Positions 11,812 to 26,625 of a stretch of DNA of 64,000 nt are shown in pieces. The DNA comes from Odobenus rosmarus divergens. Lineage: Eukaryota > Chordata > Mammalia > Carnivora > Odobenidae. The stretch is taken from assembly GCF_000321225.1 (NCBI RefSeq), contig NW_004451662.1, positions 246,107 to 310,106 of the forward strand, read 5' to 3'. Made by a program: the position numbers and the translations under genes. How positions within the stretch are numbered: position 1 is the stretch's first letter; every line of letters begins with the position of its first letter. The notes under the pieces were generated by a model that ran no database searches, was not told the origin of the DNA, and worked only from the letters and a program-made list of their open reading frames with translations.

Positions 11812-14800
11812 ACTGACCCTCTCTGCAGTATGCCTTCTGTCTCATAGCAGAAGCACTCCCAGATCATCTACCCTGACAGTCTGGGAGAACAGGGCCCAAC
11901 AGACACCTCCCCTACCATTAGAGCATCTAATCGTTCAGATTTCCCAGGCAGGAATTAGACCCAGTCAGTGCCCTGTGTCCAGTGATTGTGAGGACACCAA
12001 ATCCAACCCTCCAGGGATTGCACTGAAGCTCCTTTCTCTTCACCTGAGGGAAAAGCACCCCGCCCCTTTCCTGGAGTAGGGGAGAGGAATGCAGGCATAG
12101 CTCTATCCAGAGAAATTCCCTTTTGTAGCTCCATTTTCTCAAAACTATGCTGTCCTCACCATGCGTCCGGGATTCAAGAGTCATGTAGTGACGTTTTGCC
12201 TTTCAGCTTTGAAATCTTTGTATGATAGTCTCTTCAAAATGTACCATTCACTGTTGTCACATGTTAGCTGAAAAGGAGACAGGAACAGCCCCATTTTAAT
12301 ATCCAGTTACACAAGCTTGGCCTTAATGTTGTTCTCACATTGGTTGAACAATCACTCCATGCTAGACCTTTTTCTTGTTATCTCAACCCTTGCAACGACC
12401 TCCTTTTAGAAAGAAGGAAATTGAGATATGATAGGACATATCCAGAAGTGTTCAGATGTAGTATTAGGACAGGGATTGGAAACAGTTCTTCTAAATAGTG
12501 TATAATCTCAGTTTGATGGCCTCTTTAATCAAAGAGTTATTTAAAGGAAGATAACTTTCAAGGGATAGATTACAAAATAATTCTTTTACTATGGATTATC
12601 TAGTGTTATTGTTTGCTTTTTTTGGTCAGAAGTATAGCCCTGAATGTGTTCCAATTTTTAGAACATAGTGAGGTTTGTATGGTGGCCTAATACATGGGCA
12701 GTTTCAGTAACTGTTCCCTGGATATTTGAAGACAAATGTGTTTGCTTTTTTATCGTTGGGTACAGAATTCTGCGGCTTTCTCTCAATTCGGACTTCCTGG
12801 CTCCTAGGTCAGGATCTTACACACAGGAGAACCCGCCAGCTGAAACAAAGACATTCAGGAGGTGCTTATGACCAAACTAGCAAATCACCATTGAAAATAT
12901 TTGCATACCTGAAACTCAGCCACATTTTTGTCACTGCATTCCCAGCCAAGCTGGAAGTCTTTTCTAGATCCCTAAGATCTGGTGGTGAGTTTTTCCCCCA
13001 CTTCTAATAGCACTTTGGTTGCGACGCAGGACCTGTGGGTTCTTGGCCCATCTCTGCCACGAACTTGCCCCTGGGCAAATTACCTCCCCATGAAGTACAA
13101 GGGTCAAGGCAGATGTTCTCACGGTCAGTTCTGCTTCTCAGAGTCTGCGACTTTGCAAGGTGGGCCTCTGGCTTTCTCTCCTGAGGGTCGCCGGCAGTTC
13201 ATGAAAGAGGGTGTTCCCACTGAGAGGGAGCGTTTCTTGGAGAAAGCGTGATACACTGGCAAATGTTGTACCCTGGTCCCTGGGAATTACAAAATCATTA
13301 TTTTTAAAACACTGGAACTGATGGTCCATAATCAGTTGTAAAACAAACAAAAACAAAAAAGTTAAACCCAAAGAACAAAAAACAAAGCTAACCCTTTCCT
13401 TGGTAAGTGGTCTGAACACTAGACTGAGTTCAAGTACAAACGAGGTCAGAGGGTAGATCTGGAAGGGTAGGCACGAGGCTGGCTTGTGTTTTATTTGTCT
13501 GGAACAGTTCCACACGGGCTGGATGATGTGTGTACTCCCGGAAGGTGATGCAAACACTTGTTTCCAGCACTCACTGTGGCACTTTCTCCCCTGACGCCCT
13601 TGACCGTGGGGTGAGCGAAGCTCTCAGATAGGAGAAGCAGAGGGATAAGTAACCTCCTGTATGAGACACTTGGTTTGTTTTCTTCAATTCAAATGCACCG
13701 TTGAATCATTAATTATTTCATTCATTTCCCATCTGTGGAGCATTCATTACGTGTCAGGTCGTGTTGTCTTCCGTGGAGACAGGGCTGGATAAGAGACAAG
13801 AAGGGCCAGTGGATATTTGTCACTTTTATCCCACCTACAGCGAGACATGAGCTAACCGCATTCTAAATACAAATAAATGGGTGTGGTAGGAGAGGAAGTA
13901 TGGTAGGAAAATTTCCATCTAAATTTCCAAATCAGAACGTGGTGGTTCTCGGGGGAAGGAGTCATGGCCTACCAATTCGGCGGTCAGAAAAAGCTGTCTT
14001 GACCTCATCAGAGCTCTGGGCCTCCCTCCAGCTTCCTCAGAGGCTGCATCGGGGAATGAATCTGGAGGGTGAGCAATGGCCCTGAACCTCAAACTTTGAA
14101 TTCTAGGAAAGAGGTTGCTTGCAGGAATGAGCTCAGCCTAATCACTTGAAATTAGGGCCACAGAGGAAAACGCCCAATCTCTGTTTATGAATGTACAAAA
14201 CAATTTGCTAGACACAGCTATTACTCAAGCAGGAGACTGTTCACAGATGGTGGCTTGGGCTGGGGTGGGGCTGGGGGAGCTGCAGAGGCTAGGACCATGG
14301 GCCATTAATCACCAGGCTGCAGATACATTGCTTGGTGCAAGCCAGCATCCCGGGCCATGGCGGGGCTTATTGGCGGGGCTGGACAGCAAATCCCCTGTCT
14401 TGCAGATCAGAGAAATCCTCACAGCCACAGAAATCACCAAAAGTCCATGGCAGGAGGTGGATGATAGTTTCAGGCCAAACCCACTTGGTCTCATGTTCTC
14501 TTCTCTCCCGCGCCTTCCTAAATATGAACACTTCCAGCCCATTGCCAATGGATGCCTTCAGTCAGGGAATAAAAATGTCCTTGCCGGCTGGAGCCCAAGC
14601 ACCTGAGGAATGCCTGTGTAGATGAAAGATTGTCTCTTTGTCGAGGGGAGGTCACTGTCTAGACGTGGAGGTATGGTAGTGTGCACGTGTGGGTGTGTGT
14701 ATATGTACACATGTGTGTGCACAAGGTAGACAACTCAAGGCAGCGAGTAAATTTCCTCTCCCTCTTCCCAACCACCTCCTCCTAAACCTTCAGGCCCCAG

Positions 14801-15134
14801 CTTTAGCTTGTGCCTTCCTCTGAGCAATCTGCTCTGACCTTCCAGGCCTGGCTGGGGGAGGTGCCTGGGCTAAGTGCTCCCCCAGCTGTTTGAGCTTCCC
14901 CCCCACAGCACTCCCCACCCTGAACTGTACCTGCCTGTTAAATTGTCTGTGGCCTCCCTTCCCCATACTGTGACTTTTTTGAGAGCGTGGACTTTTTCTG
15001 TGTCACGCCCAGCAGAATACATGGTGATAGACTGATCATATGAACAGTATCAATGATGTTCTCTAAGACTGGAGTTGGAAGAGGGCCTCTGAAGCCAAGG
15101 AGAAAGGATTCAGCTGGGCCCAAAGGATAAGCCC

Positions 15135-15232
15135 ACACCTCCTAAATCAGAGACTCTGGAGGTGGGACCTGGCAGTCTGGGTTTCAGTAAACCCTCCAGA
15201 TGCTTACGGGGCACATCCAATTTTGAGAACTA
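15135..15232 (+). mobile_element. MER5A-like hAT fragment
   Basis: Right half of a MER5A-type element: 'cctcctaaatcagagactct', 'ggtgggacctggcagtctgg', 'aaccctccagatgcttac' and 'tttgagaactag'. Confidence 0.65.
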
Positions 15233-18200
15233 GCCCCTTGCGACTGTGATAACATATTATTTACATCTGTGAGCTCACACTAGATTTGGCCCTACCTGTG
15301 AATTTGGGTCCGGGTATGACAGATAGAACTGGTTTATGTGCTACTTTCCATCAATGGGCAGTGGCCATCTAGAGAGCTTCTGTGAAGGATTCTGAGGCTA
15401 TGGCTGTGCCTGGGGTGAAGAAGTGTAATCAGTGATTAGTGATATCTGCGGTGGGTGCCGAGGAAGGAGTATTCACGCCCCTTGCATCTGGCATCTCTGA
15501 TCTGGAGCCATTCCTGAATTTACGTAGCACGTGATGCAGGTAGTGCTTAGGGCTGAGGGTTTGGCTACAGGTTCTGTTCTGTTCATGCTCTGGTTTTCCA
15601 GGACTCAGCCTCCTTCCTTATGACCCAGTGTGGGTGTCCTGCTCCTTGACACTAGTGTCTCCATGATTGGGCCTTCAGTACCAGCCACTGGACCTCCCCC
15701 ATACTGCCCAGCACCCCTCTTGGTCTTGATTGATGGCCCGCCCTGCCACTGTTTCACCAGGCCCCTCATTCTGAATTGGGACCTTTTCTCTAGTTGTCCT
15801 CAAGTCTTCCTGTGGCTGGGTCAGACCCTTTCAGTTATGCCCTTGGACAAACACAATCCTGGTATGCCCTGAGAAAAACAGATCTTTCCCCTTGCTCTCA
15901 TTTGCAAACTCTTCTCTCAGTCTCGGCCAGCTCATGTTCACAAACTCTCAGTCCTGGCTGTCTCTGCACGCGGGTCCACATATCCAAGGAGGGGTTCCAG
16001 GTGGTGGCACCAGGACAGACTAAGGCTTGGAGGTCAGAATGTAAAAATCGGATCGGGTTCCATGAGGAGACCAGTCTGGCGGGGGTAAGAACCCATGCCA
16101 AGGCACACTGGATTGAAACACTGGCAAACAGGTGGGAAGATCAGATCACAGAAGGTCCTAACACCAGCTCTGGAGCTCGGCTCTGGGTTGGGAAGGTAGT
16201 GACACTTACACGAGGTGTTGCAGGCGTTCTGACCTCACTTTTGCAGGGTGACAGGTGGCAGTGTGGTAGGCGTGCAAGGAAGCTGACCTATGAAAACACT
16301 GCTGGAGACACTCCCAATGGGGAGTGCACTGAGGGGGATGGCTGACGTCATGCAGGGGGAAAGGGACAGAGAAGAGTCAAAGGGGACCCTGCTTTGAAGC
16401 TATGTGACTGGAATAACAATGGCTCCGGCCCTGACAAAATGAGGGAAGTCACATGGGGAAGAACAGAGGTGGGAGGAAGTTGAGAGCTTGAGTTTAGCCA
16501 CAAAGTGAGTTTGAGGCGAAAGTACGACACCCCAGTGGGGATGCTGAGCGGGCAGATGCTGAGCCAGGACCGAAGGTAGGGTGCAGGTGGGGGCGAACAG
16601 GAGTGGGGGTGTTCCCCACCCCAGGAGACTGGTGAAAAGAGGAGAGTGGAAGAGGAACTTTGGACTCTGAGGCATGTTCCTTGGAGAATGCCTGTCTTGG
16701 GGCCGAGAGGGGAGAACAGGGAAGGATTAGCCCATGAGCAGAGCAAGCAGGAGACAGCAGGGGCAGGGCTGCTGGTGGCCAAGGGAGCACCAAGGGACAG
16801 GTGGCAGAGTGTTAATACTGCAGAGAGCACAGGGAATGAGCAGACCTGATGAGCATGCCTGGGGGCCTTATGGACAACACCCAGAGTCCCGGGGGCCCTT
16901 ATAGGTCAGGATAGCTATTTGGTATCTAAACAGTGTATCTCCAGGGAAGTCATTTTGTAGACAGGTTTGCAGGTCACACTTGCTGGGCCTGAGAACTTTG
17001 TGAGAGAGAGAAGTCATTTTTATAATCCTTGCGATCTAACTTGATCACCCACCTTGGCCCCCTTTTCAGCCCTCTAACCACATACAGAAACACTTACCCC
17101 TACCTCTTTGTATGAGTGACTCTGAAAGCCAGTGCAAAAGCAGCAGAACGTAAATTATTTTACCATTTGCCGCCAACTCATAGGCTCAGTTTTTCAAGGC
17201 CTGAAGAAAATCATCTACTTTACACAGTTGTTCAGGTTGTGTACTGCACAAGTTACTTTATCTAAAGGGGTGATTTACATTGTAGGTACCTTTATTATTT
17301 TGATTTTTTTCATATTTTTATTATGACTGTGTTGACTCTAAAGATGAGTGATTTGAATATTTACTCTTAGAAGTTTCTGGCAGATGGCAGTAAAGTGGCT
17401 TTTTCTAACAACATCAGTACGTTATGACAACTTTATATCAAGGGGACGTAAACTGTGTTGAGGAAGGGATACCTTTTCTAGTTCTTGTGAAGGCCCCATG
17501 ACGGAGACCTGCAGAGCTCCCACCCAGTGAATTCGGGCCAGCGCTTTGGCAAGTCGATCACCAGCCACCTTCCCTCCACGAGTGGAGAACATGGGCCCTG
17601 CTCAGTTCATTTCAGTTTGACAAGCATTTGTCGAATACCTGGTGTGTGAGAGGACCTCTGTCTGGGCTCCAAGGATGGAAAACACTAGGTTCCATCATCC
17701 TCAAGGAACTCAGAATCGAAGTGGGGCACAGGAAGGACAGCGCCATGCAGTGATCATATGCGTGTACAGTGCTGGTGGCCTGGACTCCGTCCTTCCAGAT
17801 GCCCCGTTCCCCTCCACTGCGCTTTTGCTTTTAATGGAACAAGCTTAAATATTAGCTGTAATTAAACCATTCCTTTAAAGGATCTTTTATTATTGGGAGT
17901 CACCGCTTAATAAACAGAAGTATTTCTTCTAGGCGGAAGGAGATCATTTGTTTTATGCCAGTTGTTGAGATGGAAAGCTTTTTAAGGCTTCTGGCCCTGG
18001 ATGGGCAGCTGTGGAGAGAGACCCAAACAGAGTCAGGGGAGAGAGAGAAAAGGGGGTGGTCTTGAGCTTTTCTACGTTCTCCTTCTCAGGGGATTTTTTT
18101 CCCTGAAGGCCTACCTCTTCATCCCCACACTTCTAAGTTTCCTTCAGGGAAGAAGGAGGGGGACTAGGCTCTCGGGCTTATCTGACTGCTGTTTTCTTAG

Positions 18201-21200
18201 AGTCAGGTGCTCTGGTATCCAGTCTGTCCTTCACCAGCCCTCCAGCCTTAAGAGGAGGACGCAATGAACCTAGTAGCTTCTATTTCCTTGCCAGCGACTG
18301 ACGCTGTCAGGGTTGTAGTCCGTTCTTGACTTGTCTGGGCCTCCGTTTCATAACTAGCATGGACTTAAGAGGGCATCCCAGCCTCCCCGCTGTGCAGGTA
18401 AAGATGGAAGCCCAGGATGCTGCTCAAGTTCCTGCCGTGACTCTAACACCAGCAGGCAGTGATTTCTGAACAGACTCGTAGCTTGGTTTACTTTAGAGAA
18501 AGGAATGGCAAAATGCAGACAAAGCTCCAAAGGAAGGAGAGGAACGTGGCGCTGAAGGAGCTAATAGAGAAGCAGAAATGACAGGAAAGAATGATGTACT
18601 GGAGAAGTAAGAACCTGGCAGATGCCAAATACAGCCTCGTCCTCACTGCCTAAATGTTTGTGGGTTTGTTTCTTTTTAAAATCAAAGACAAAACAGGCAG
18701 TTCTTGCACAGTGTGCCCAGCCAAATAAAAGAGCTCCTGCTGTGAACAGCTAAGAAGATCGTAGTTCAAAGGCATGCCAGCCCGAGGGCCACAGGAGCGC
18801 CTGACCTCCAGGTCAACAGCGTCCACATTCAGAGAAGGGTTTCGGGGCTGACCTGAGGATGTATAGGCTAAAGAAAGACGGATGGGACCTGCCCAAAGCC
18901 TGGGGAGGGGACCAAGCTGGGGCAGGGGAAGTCCTACAAATGCCATGGGGATAAAGTCCACGGGGGCCTCACAAGTGAAGGAAAACAAGCAGATGTTTTA
19001 AATGAAATGGCAATACATATAAACAGGAAAATGGACATGTAAATTTGACCTAGATTTATAGGTGAATAAAACAAACATGATCAGCCTTTGATGCAGACAT
19101 CTGACTTTCCAGCAGATGGAGATGTTACCACATGAAAGAGAAGTGGGGCCAGGTGGGCCCGGCCCCTGACTCCCGACTTTTCAGAAAAGGATGGTTTGTT
19201 TCTTGAGAGTGGGACACAAGACAGGACCCCTAAAATACGTAGACTCTGATCTTTAAGGACATAACACTTATAAAAAGAAAATGTAGGCGTTACCTAGGTT
19301 CCTAATTCAAGGGGTAAACTTTTTAAGTTCTGAGAGCCTTGGCCAGTTGTTTCCTCCTGGGTTTGGGAGGATTTGGCAAAAATCATCTGTTTTCTAAGCT
19401 TTGTGTCTGGAAACCGTAGGCAGAAAAGGGTTCTGTTTGCCTTCTAATCAACATTCATTTGCATTACACTACTTGCTACTTTAGAAGTCAAGGTTTCAGG
19501 GTGGGGGGTGGGAGGGTTGTTTTTGTTGTCTTTTCTTTTTTTCCTGGTCCCTAGACATTCCCTGGCGGCCTTGGGCATAGGGTCAAGTTGTTTTCACAGC
19601 TTGCTTGCATTTTGTTGGAGGCTTCCGAAGACTTGGGCAGGATGCTTTTATCTGCATTTGAAGAATTGAATAGCTGTGCCTTGCAAGCTAGCTGCTAGGC
19701 ATAACTCATTAACATTAAAAAAAAAAAAAAACCTGTCTAAGTGGCTATAGAAGGGGATCTTTTTGACAATGTTGTCTGGGTGATCTCAGGTATTAGAGAA
19801 ACATTCTCAGATCAGCGGAGGATGCTGTGCTTGGTGATTGTCTCCAAACCAAGGAAGTGGTACCCATGAATCAGGGCTTCTGTAGGGGTTGGCCATAGAT
19901 ATAGGTTCCATGGCCTTAGGTGTAAAGGGAAAATGTTTTATTTCCCCCAAAGTCTTTTTCCTAATGAGTTTTTTTTCTTTTTTTAAAGAACTCAAAATTC
20001 ATTCAAATACATCTTCAGGAAAACCGTAATATGTTCTACTCTTCATTGTGATTTTAGTCTCAGAATAAATTCCAGGAGGGGGATGAATGGGTTGGTGGAC
20101 ATGAATTATGTTGCCTGGTATCTGCCTTATTTCCCCAAAAGCATTGGATCAATCATACAGAAACACCAGCCTGACCTTGAATTTGCTTTACGTGTTGTTA
20201 TTATTGGGGGAAAAAAAAGAAATTTTTTATTAATTAGCAGTACACACGGCAAAGGCTTAGAAGTAAATATTATGGTCCCGTCGGGGAGTTCCAGGCATGC
20301 AGCTCAGAATCCTCCCGGTCAGCACAATTTAGAAGTATCTTGGAGATTTTCTTCCCAGTCCAGAACCCCTTTTCTGCATTCCTCTAAGTTCAAGCAAAGG
20401 TTACCCTCCATTGGCCAGGGGGAACTCTCAGCGCTGCCTGCCAGCCCGGGATGTCTGGATCTTCTTTTGATCTTCCCTTTTTTTTTCCCTCAACCCAGAG
20501 CTATTTAATCTCTCCTGGGAGAGGCAGGGATATTTGTTATTTGGCCATCAACAGTTCACTGCTTTTGTGGTTTGCACACATACACAGAAGACAAATCAAA
20601 ACTGCACTCAGGATCTCACATTCTCAGTAAAACCTGAGCCTTTCACAAGAACTGACTTCACCTTGTTTCACATAAATCCTCCCTTGAGTTTGTCCAGAAA
20701 GAGGCAATCAGTTTGTGTTTGTAACACTCTTGAGGGCTTCTTACATTTCTGCTGTATAGCTGCTTGCTTCACTCTCCCTCTCCTTTCCCTGATTCCTTAA
20801 TTTGCTCACCAAACCCACACGGAGCACCCACGGTGTGCCAGGCACTTTAGAGTAGGGGAAGATGGGTGGAGCAATGAAAATGTATCCCCAGTGATGGGGA
20901 ACACAGCAACCTTCAGGCTCCAGGCCTGCTTTATTGGTTTGGGGTCAGTAATGTCATCTTTGTTTGCAGAGAATGGCTGATTTTTCCATCTAGCAGGATG
21001 TGTGCCCTTTCAGAAGGTTTTCTGTTTTTCCTCTATGCCCAGCTTCACAGGAAGAGGGGAAGAATAGAAACCAGCCAGCAAATCTCAGTAGGGCAGAGTG
21101 GTCTGGTAGGCGATCATCCCTTTTGCTGGAATTTGGCCACCAATTTTAGTGAGAGTTTCTTTCGAGGGTTGATTTGATGCCTTGGAATATCACTTGGAAG

Positions 21201-21227
21201 GTTTGTATGAGTTCTGGCATATTGGCC

Positions 21228-21785
21228 CCGTGGTTTTTAAAATGGTGGCAAAATACACATAACAAAAATTTACCATCTTGACTATTTTTAAGTGTTCAGT
21301 TCAGTAGTGTTCTGCACATTCACACCGTTGTACAACCCATCTCCAGAACTCTTCTCATCCTCCAGAACTGTTCAGCAGTAAACCGTAGCTCCCCATTTCC
21401 CCACCCCCATCCCCTGGAGATATTATTCTGTTTGGGGTTGCTTCTGCTTTTTTGGCTCTTGTGAGTAATGCTGATATGAATATAGGTTTGCAAACATCAA
21501 TTCAAGACCCTGCTTTCACTTCTTGTGGATATATACTGGGAAATGGAGTTGCTGGTCCATATGGTAATTTTATTTTTAATTTTTTGAGGAGCCGCCATAT
21601 TGTTTTCCGTAGTGACCACTTACCTTATTTTACTCTCTATTTTACACCCTATTTTACTCTCCCACCAATAGTGCGTAGGGCTCCCAATTTCTTCAGTCCT
21701 CCCCACCTGTCCATTTCTTTCCATTCCTTCTTTCTGTCTTTCTTTTTTGATAGCAGCCATCCTAATGGGTGTGAGATGTTGGTTC
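21228..21785 (-). mobile_element. Old LINE-1 (L1M class) 3' part, antisense
   Basis: The + strand carries the complement of an old L1 3' end: 'aatacacataacaaaaattt', 'agttgctggtccatatggta', 'cccaccaatagtgcgtaggg' and 'agccatcctaatgggtgtga'. A short local repeat ('ttaccttattttactctcta' region, 21620-21660) interrupts it. Confidence 0.7.
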
Positions 21786-23359
21786 TATTTTTAAAAATAA
21801 AACAGTATCTACAGCATATCCTAAGCAATGCCTGCATTTTCAGATAAAAGGATACAAATCAGGAAATGCTAGTGTTTGCCACTATACACCTAATATCAAA
21901 AACCAAACAGGATGGGCCCAGTGGAATCTAGGCCAAAGGTTTAAGGGAGCTTATATAACATTTCCTCTCTGTTTATGTTATCTGGTTTGATTTTCATGAG
22001 ACTTTTTGGTGAACTCTTTGTATGGCTTTAGCTGGACGAGGAAAGCAGGGCGGGGGGATTAGAGAGGACTTAGAAATATGGGTAGAACCACTGGAAAATT
22101 TCCAGATTGCATAGACCAACTATGGAAAGTTTGACTTTTCTTTACCGAGGTATACAAGGTTAAATCCAATGTTGCATATTGTGTTTCCTATGTCTACTCT
22201 CATATAACCTTCCCCTGACCTCCAGCCCTCTTAACCCAGGGAAAAGTTCTTGAATATCCTTGGTCTAAACTTGTGCTTGCTTGCCCATTTGTCAGAGTTT
22301 TGCCATGAGGAGTGGTTTACGCTTTTGAATTATCCAGGAATTTTTCTTGGAGCCCAATCAGAGTATAGTAGGACAGGGGTAGGTAGTAACTTGGATAACC
22401 CAGTTGAAAAGATCACATCCTTTCATTTCAAATATATAGGGCATTTAAGGAGAATGCTCTCTTTTTTTTCTGGCCTCTCCCCCAATTTTTTCTAGGTAAT
22501 TATGGATAGCCAGATCTATCCAAAGGAAACCAGAGCATCAGGCTATAGCTACAAAGTCAAGTGAAGTAGGGGACTGAGGAAAAGAATCAATATCCCAAAG
22601 GTTTACTGGCTATGGCTACAGTTGGGGCACGTTCTTTCCAGTTATCCACGTCTGTCCTCACAGATTTTTCAATGGGACTGAGCATGTTTGTGGGTGAGAA
22701 CTTTCACTGAAGACCAAGTTCACTCACTGAGACCTGTGTGTTAACAGATAATGGTTGAACTGCAGGGGAGTATGGCCCTTCAGAGCACAGGAGACTCTCA
22801 GAAGAAGGAAGAGGAAAACCATTTCTCTGTGCAGATCTAAGAATGAAATGAAACTTGCAGATGGCAATTTGCAAGAGTCATAAGGAAGAAAATGGAATAA
22901 TGAGATCCTGAATGCCATCTCCAAGGTTTGGCTGCTACTGAGTTCTGGTGCCACCAAAAAGCAAGGAACCAGTCTCTCTGCTCTTCTTCCAGGCATATTT
23001 TAGCTTGGCCATCCTTCTATAACAATTATCAAAGACAATTCAAACAGCTCAGAAGGGCTTTGGGGGTGGCCAACTGTCGATGAACTACCTGCAAGCAAGG
23101 GAGTACTTTTAATAAAGCCTGGAGACTGCTGGAGACTACCACCGAGCCCATCTTTCCACTGCCACGGGTTGCCACGTTTTGATAAAGGTAGATTATTTCT
23201 ATGTCTGCAATTCTTATAAAGTTTCCCAGCGCAGACATTCTGCCACTTCCCAGGGCACCCAGTTTCAGGGTAGAAATAAGGAAGTGAACGTTTTTGAGCG
23301 CCTGTGCTTTTACAAGCAATCTCTTATGTGATTGTCAGGCTGGTATGCAAGATAAGCAT

Positions 23360-23570
23360 TGGAACAGCTGTTTTTTTTTAAAGATTTTATTTATTTATTT
23401 GAGAAAGAGAGGGAGAAAGCACAGAGGGAGAGTGTGAGGGAGAAGCAGGCTCCCCATTGAGCAGGGAGCCCGCTGTGGGGCTCAATCCCAGGACCCCAGG
23501 ATCATGACCTGAGCCGAAGGCAGACGCTTAACCAACTCAGCCACCCAGGTGCCCCTGGAACACCTATTTT
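23360..23570 (-). mobile_element. Carnivore SINE, antisense
   Basis: Full-length SINE from the T tail at 23371 to 'cacccaggtgcccc'. The flanks tggaacagctgtttt (23360-23374) and tggaacacctatttt (23556-23570) agree at 13 of 15 positions, so the insertion is older than those at 5.7 and 6.2 kb. Confidence 0.9.
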
Positions 23571-25374
23571 AAAAGAGAAGAAAAGCAAGGTTCAGAGACA
23601 TAATTTGTGCAATGACACAAGCTTCGTATGTGACGGAATTCAGATTCAGACCCAGCTAAGGACATGCAAAAACTGTGCTCTTCTTTCTACCTCGATGCCT
23701 TTTAGTAGATTCGCAAATGCTAGGTAGTTTGCCTAAAGGTCTAACCAGCATCTTTTCTGCCGTATTTCTTGGAAACCAGTTGCATTTCAAAGGTCCTCAT
23801 GGACCAGAAAGTCCTTGGCTCTGGAGCCATGATGCCGGCAGCAGCAAGTTCTGCAAAACGACTCTGGGTCTCAGCGAGATTGAGGGGAAGAAGGCTACAC
23901 CTCATTTAACTCAGTGGCCACCATCCAAATTGTCCCACAGTCAAGAAGTGGGCTGCTTTTCATGCTGCTTCTGTACACATCCTTTGTTTTTCCTTTTTGT
24001 CTCTGCCCATCCTTTCCCCCAAATATCACAAAACACTGTTTCAGCCTGAGGTTTCAATTAGGTTCTGGCATGATGAGCTCATGCCCCGCTTTGTGTGGCC
24101 ATGGCTAGAACATCCTTCCCGGGGCTTCCTTTGAGAGGGAGCTGGGGCTGCTGAGTTCCCTTTTTATCCTTCCACAAGGGAACCTCCGTTTCTCATTTGT
24201 CCAAATCCGTGTTTGTCTTCAGAAAGTGAAATGCTTGCATTTGATTGTGATTGGGATGGATTGACGTCTTTTCAAGTCCTGGAATGAAAGCCAAGCTCAC
24301 TCAGGGGGATTAGCCCCTGCATTCAGTGGAGTTGAATGTGGAGGGCTGCATTCGTTTGGTAAATAGTGGTGGAGGGACCCACCCTGCCTTTCTCTTCTGG
24401 TGGTTGTGCATATTTGGACAGAACGTGTTCTGCCTGCAGAAAGGGCCTGAAAAAAAAAGTCTCTTAGCAAATATGCCGGGCCTGAAAGGGGACAAATGAG
24501 GCTGGCTGTTGCGTCCCTTCAGGGTGGGTCACAGTTTTCATCTTAAGGTAAAAATGATCACTTTTCACACATGCTATGGAAATCCAGTGGACCACCATGC
24601 AGGAGTGAATTCACCAAGCCAGCATGGAGGAGAGCCTTGGTTCTGGGCTCTTGTAGAATCTCCAGAAAAAGGCAGGAGTGTAGCTGGTTGAAGTAGCCAC
24701 TTGCTGAGGTCCTTTGTGTCTGCCCTTGTGTTTGTGCATGTGCAAATGGCCCCTTCTCTGTCTGGCTTGCTGTTTATTTTGTTTGGAAAGCTCCTGGCTG
24801 TCTGGGGTTCTGTCTGTTCACCCCCCTCTGTACAGAGGCATGTAAATGAGCTTGTTAATTCTACTGAGCAATTGATTAAGCTCTTTTTTAATGTGCTCAG
24901 TGCCTTCCTAGGCACCAGAGGGAGGCGTGGAAGAAGCCCCAGTGGGGTCTCTATCTGTGACATTGAGCAGCTCCAGGTGCCTTGCTAAGTAAGCCTCCTG
25001 TTCTTGTCTGTAGATCTAGAAGGTCAGACTGGCTGGTTTCTAGAAGGACTCTTCCTCCTCTAAGGTTCTTTGAAGTCATCAGAGGCAGAAAGACATCAAG
25101 CCAGCTGAAAAATAAGACCCGTTGTGATTAAGAACACAAACGAGTTATGTAGCAATATGTCCTTTGGTTGTATCCAGAGTAGGGTTGCTAGCAAATAAAA
25201 ATAATGAAGGCTCAGTTAAATTTGAAGTTCAGATTTACTAAAAATTTTTAGTATAAATACATTCTATGCAGTGTATGTTGTATATCTAAAAAATTTTTCT
25301 GGTATCCTGCATTTTATCTAGCAACCCAATCCAGAGAGATCATGAGAACAGTGGATTTAAGAAGAGCCACCTCT

Positions 25375-25605
25375 CCAGGCTGGCTTACTCTCTGCTCTTC
25401 AGCCACACTGACCTTTTTACTCCACCTCCTGCCACAGGGCCTTTGCACAGGCTGGTACCACTGCTTAGGACAGCTTCCGTCCTATCCCCTCCCTCATAAA
25501 CTAACTCTTCCTTTAGATTTCAGTTCAAAAGTCACTTTCTCAGTAAAGCCTTTCCCGATACCCCCAGACAGAGTCAATTTTTCTGTTTCATATTCCTTGG
25601 GCAGA
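25375..25605 (+). repeat. LINE-2 3' part
   Basis: The order 'agccacactgacctttttac', 'gggcctttgcacaggctgg', 'cagttcaaaagtcactttct' and 'agtaaagcctttcccgat' follows the L2 3' region in sense orientation. Confidence 0.65.
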
Positions 25606-26454
25606 TGTGCAGGGGGTGCGGGCTCTGCCTCCACTTGCCACAGTTTTTATGTTGGTGTATTTCACAAACCTATGCTAAAGGTGGGTTTTGTGTTAGGTAT
25701 ATTGGAATATCAAGGACATTCTGGAGAGGTGAACAACAACAAAAAATAGAGCCACAGAGGTGAGAGTGCCCATGGTGTGTTTCCAGAACATAAAAAGAGC
25801 AGTGGAGGAGTTAGAGACCCAATCGTAAAGAACAGTGTCCTTGAAACCCATCTTAGGACAGTGAAGAACTCTGCTCGGCGGTCATGAGAGTGGTCACACA
25901 GTGAAAAGTCACTCTTTGGTGGGTGTTATTAAAGCCTGACAGGGAAAGCTGAGCCCAGAGCCCCCTGGGCAGGGTGGCTGCGAAGGAACATGCCACCACG
26001 AGAGAGCATGATGTCAAGAAATACCTGCTGAGTTCCCTCTGCCTCCCGGGCACTGAGTCTGTGCTAAGCAGAGGCAGTTCACGAAGACGCAGGTGAAACG
26101 CAGCCAATGCCCAGCTCCCGGGTTTCTGTCAAAAGTGGAGACGAGATAAGCTGGAACCCTTGCCGTTTTCCCCTGAATTTGGAGAATTTGTCATACTAAA
26201 AAATTCCTTCCCTGAAGCGACCAGAACTTTCTTCCTGCTGAAATCTCTTTCCAGTGTTTTACCATGTCTGCTCTTCAATGTTGAGAAGACAGAGAGGGTT
26301 TTTGTTAGAACCACTGCTTGGCTTTCAGGCATGTGGATTTTTCTGCCGCTGCCCACACTTTCGTGCAGTAAGTTTTTCTGCCTTATGAACCAGCCGGCAT
26401 TGTGTTCTTATCACTGTTGATTGCTTTGGCCCAGTGCCAACAGACTGGCAGCTA

Positions 26455-26625
26455 CGTGTACACATACATGCACACGCGTATGCATGCACACGTACACACG
26501 TACACATACTACATATATAAATAAACACACACATATACACACATATTCGTGCCCCCAGATATATACATTATATACACACACTCACGTAATATACACACAG
26601 CACACACACACACATGCGTGTTTTA
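26455..26625. repeat. Imperfect CA/TA-rich microsatellite block
   Basis: About 170 bases of interrupted CA repeat mixed with TATA and ACGT steps ('cacacacatatacacacata', 'cagcacacacacacacatgc'). Two chance open frames run through it. Confidence 0.8.
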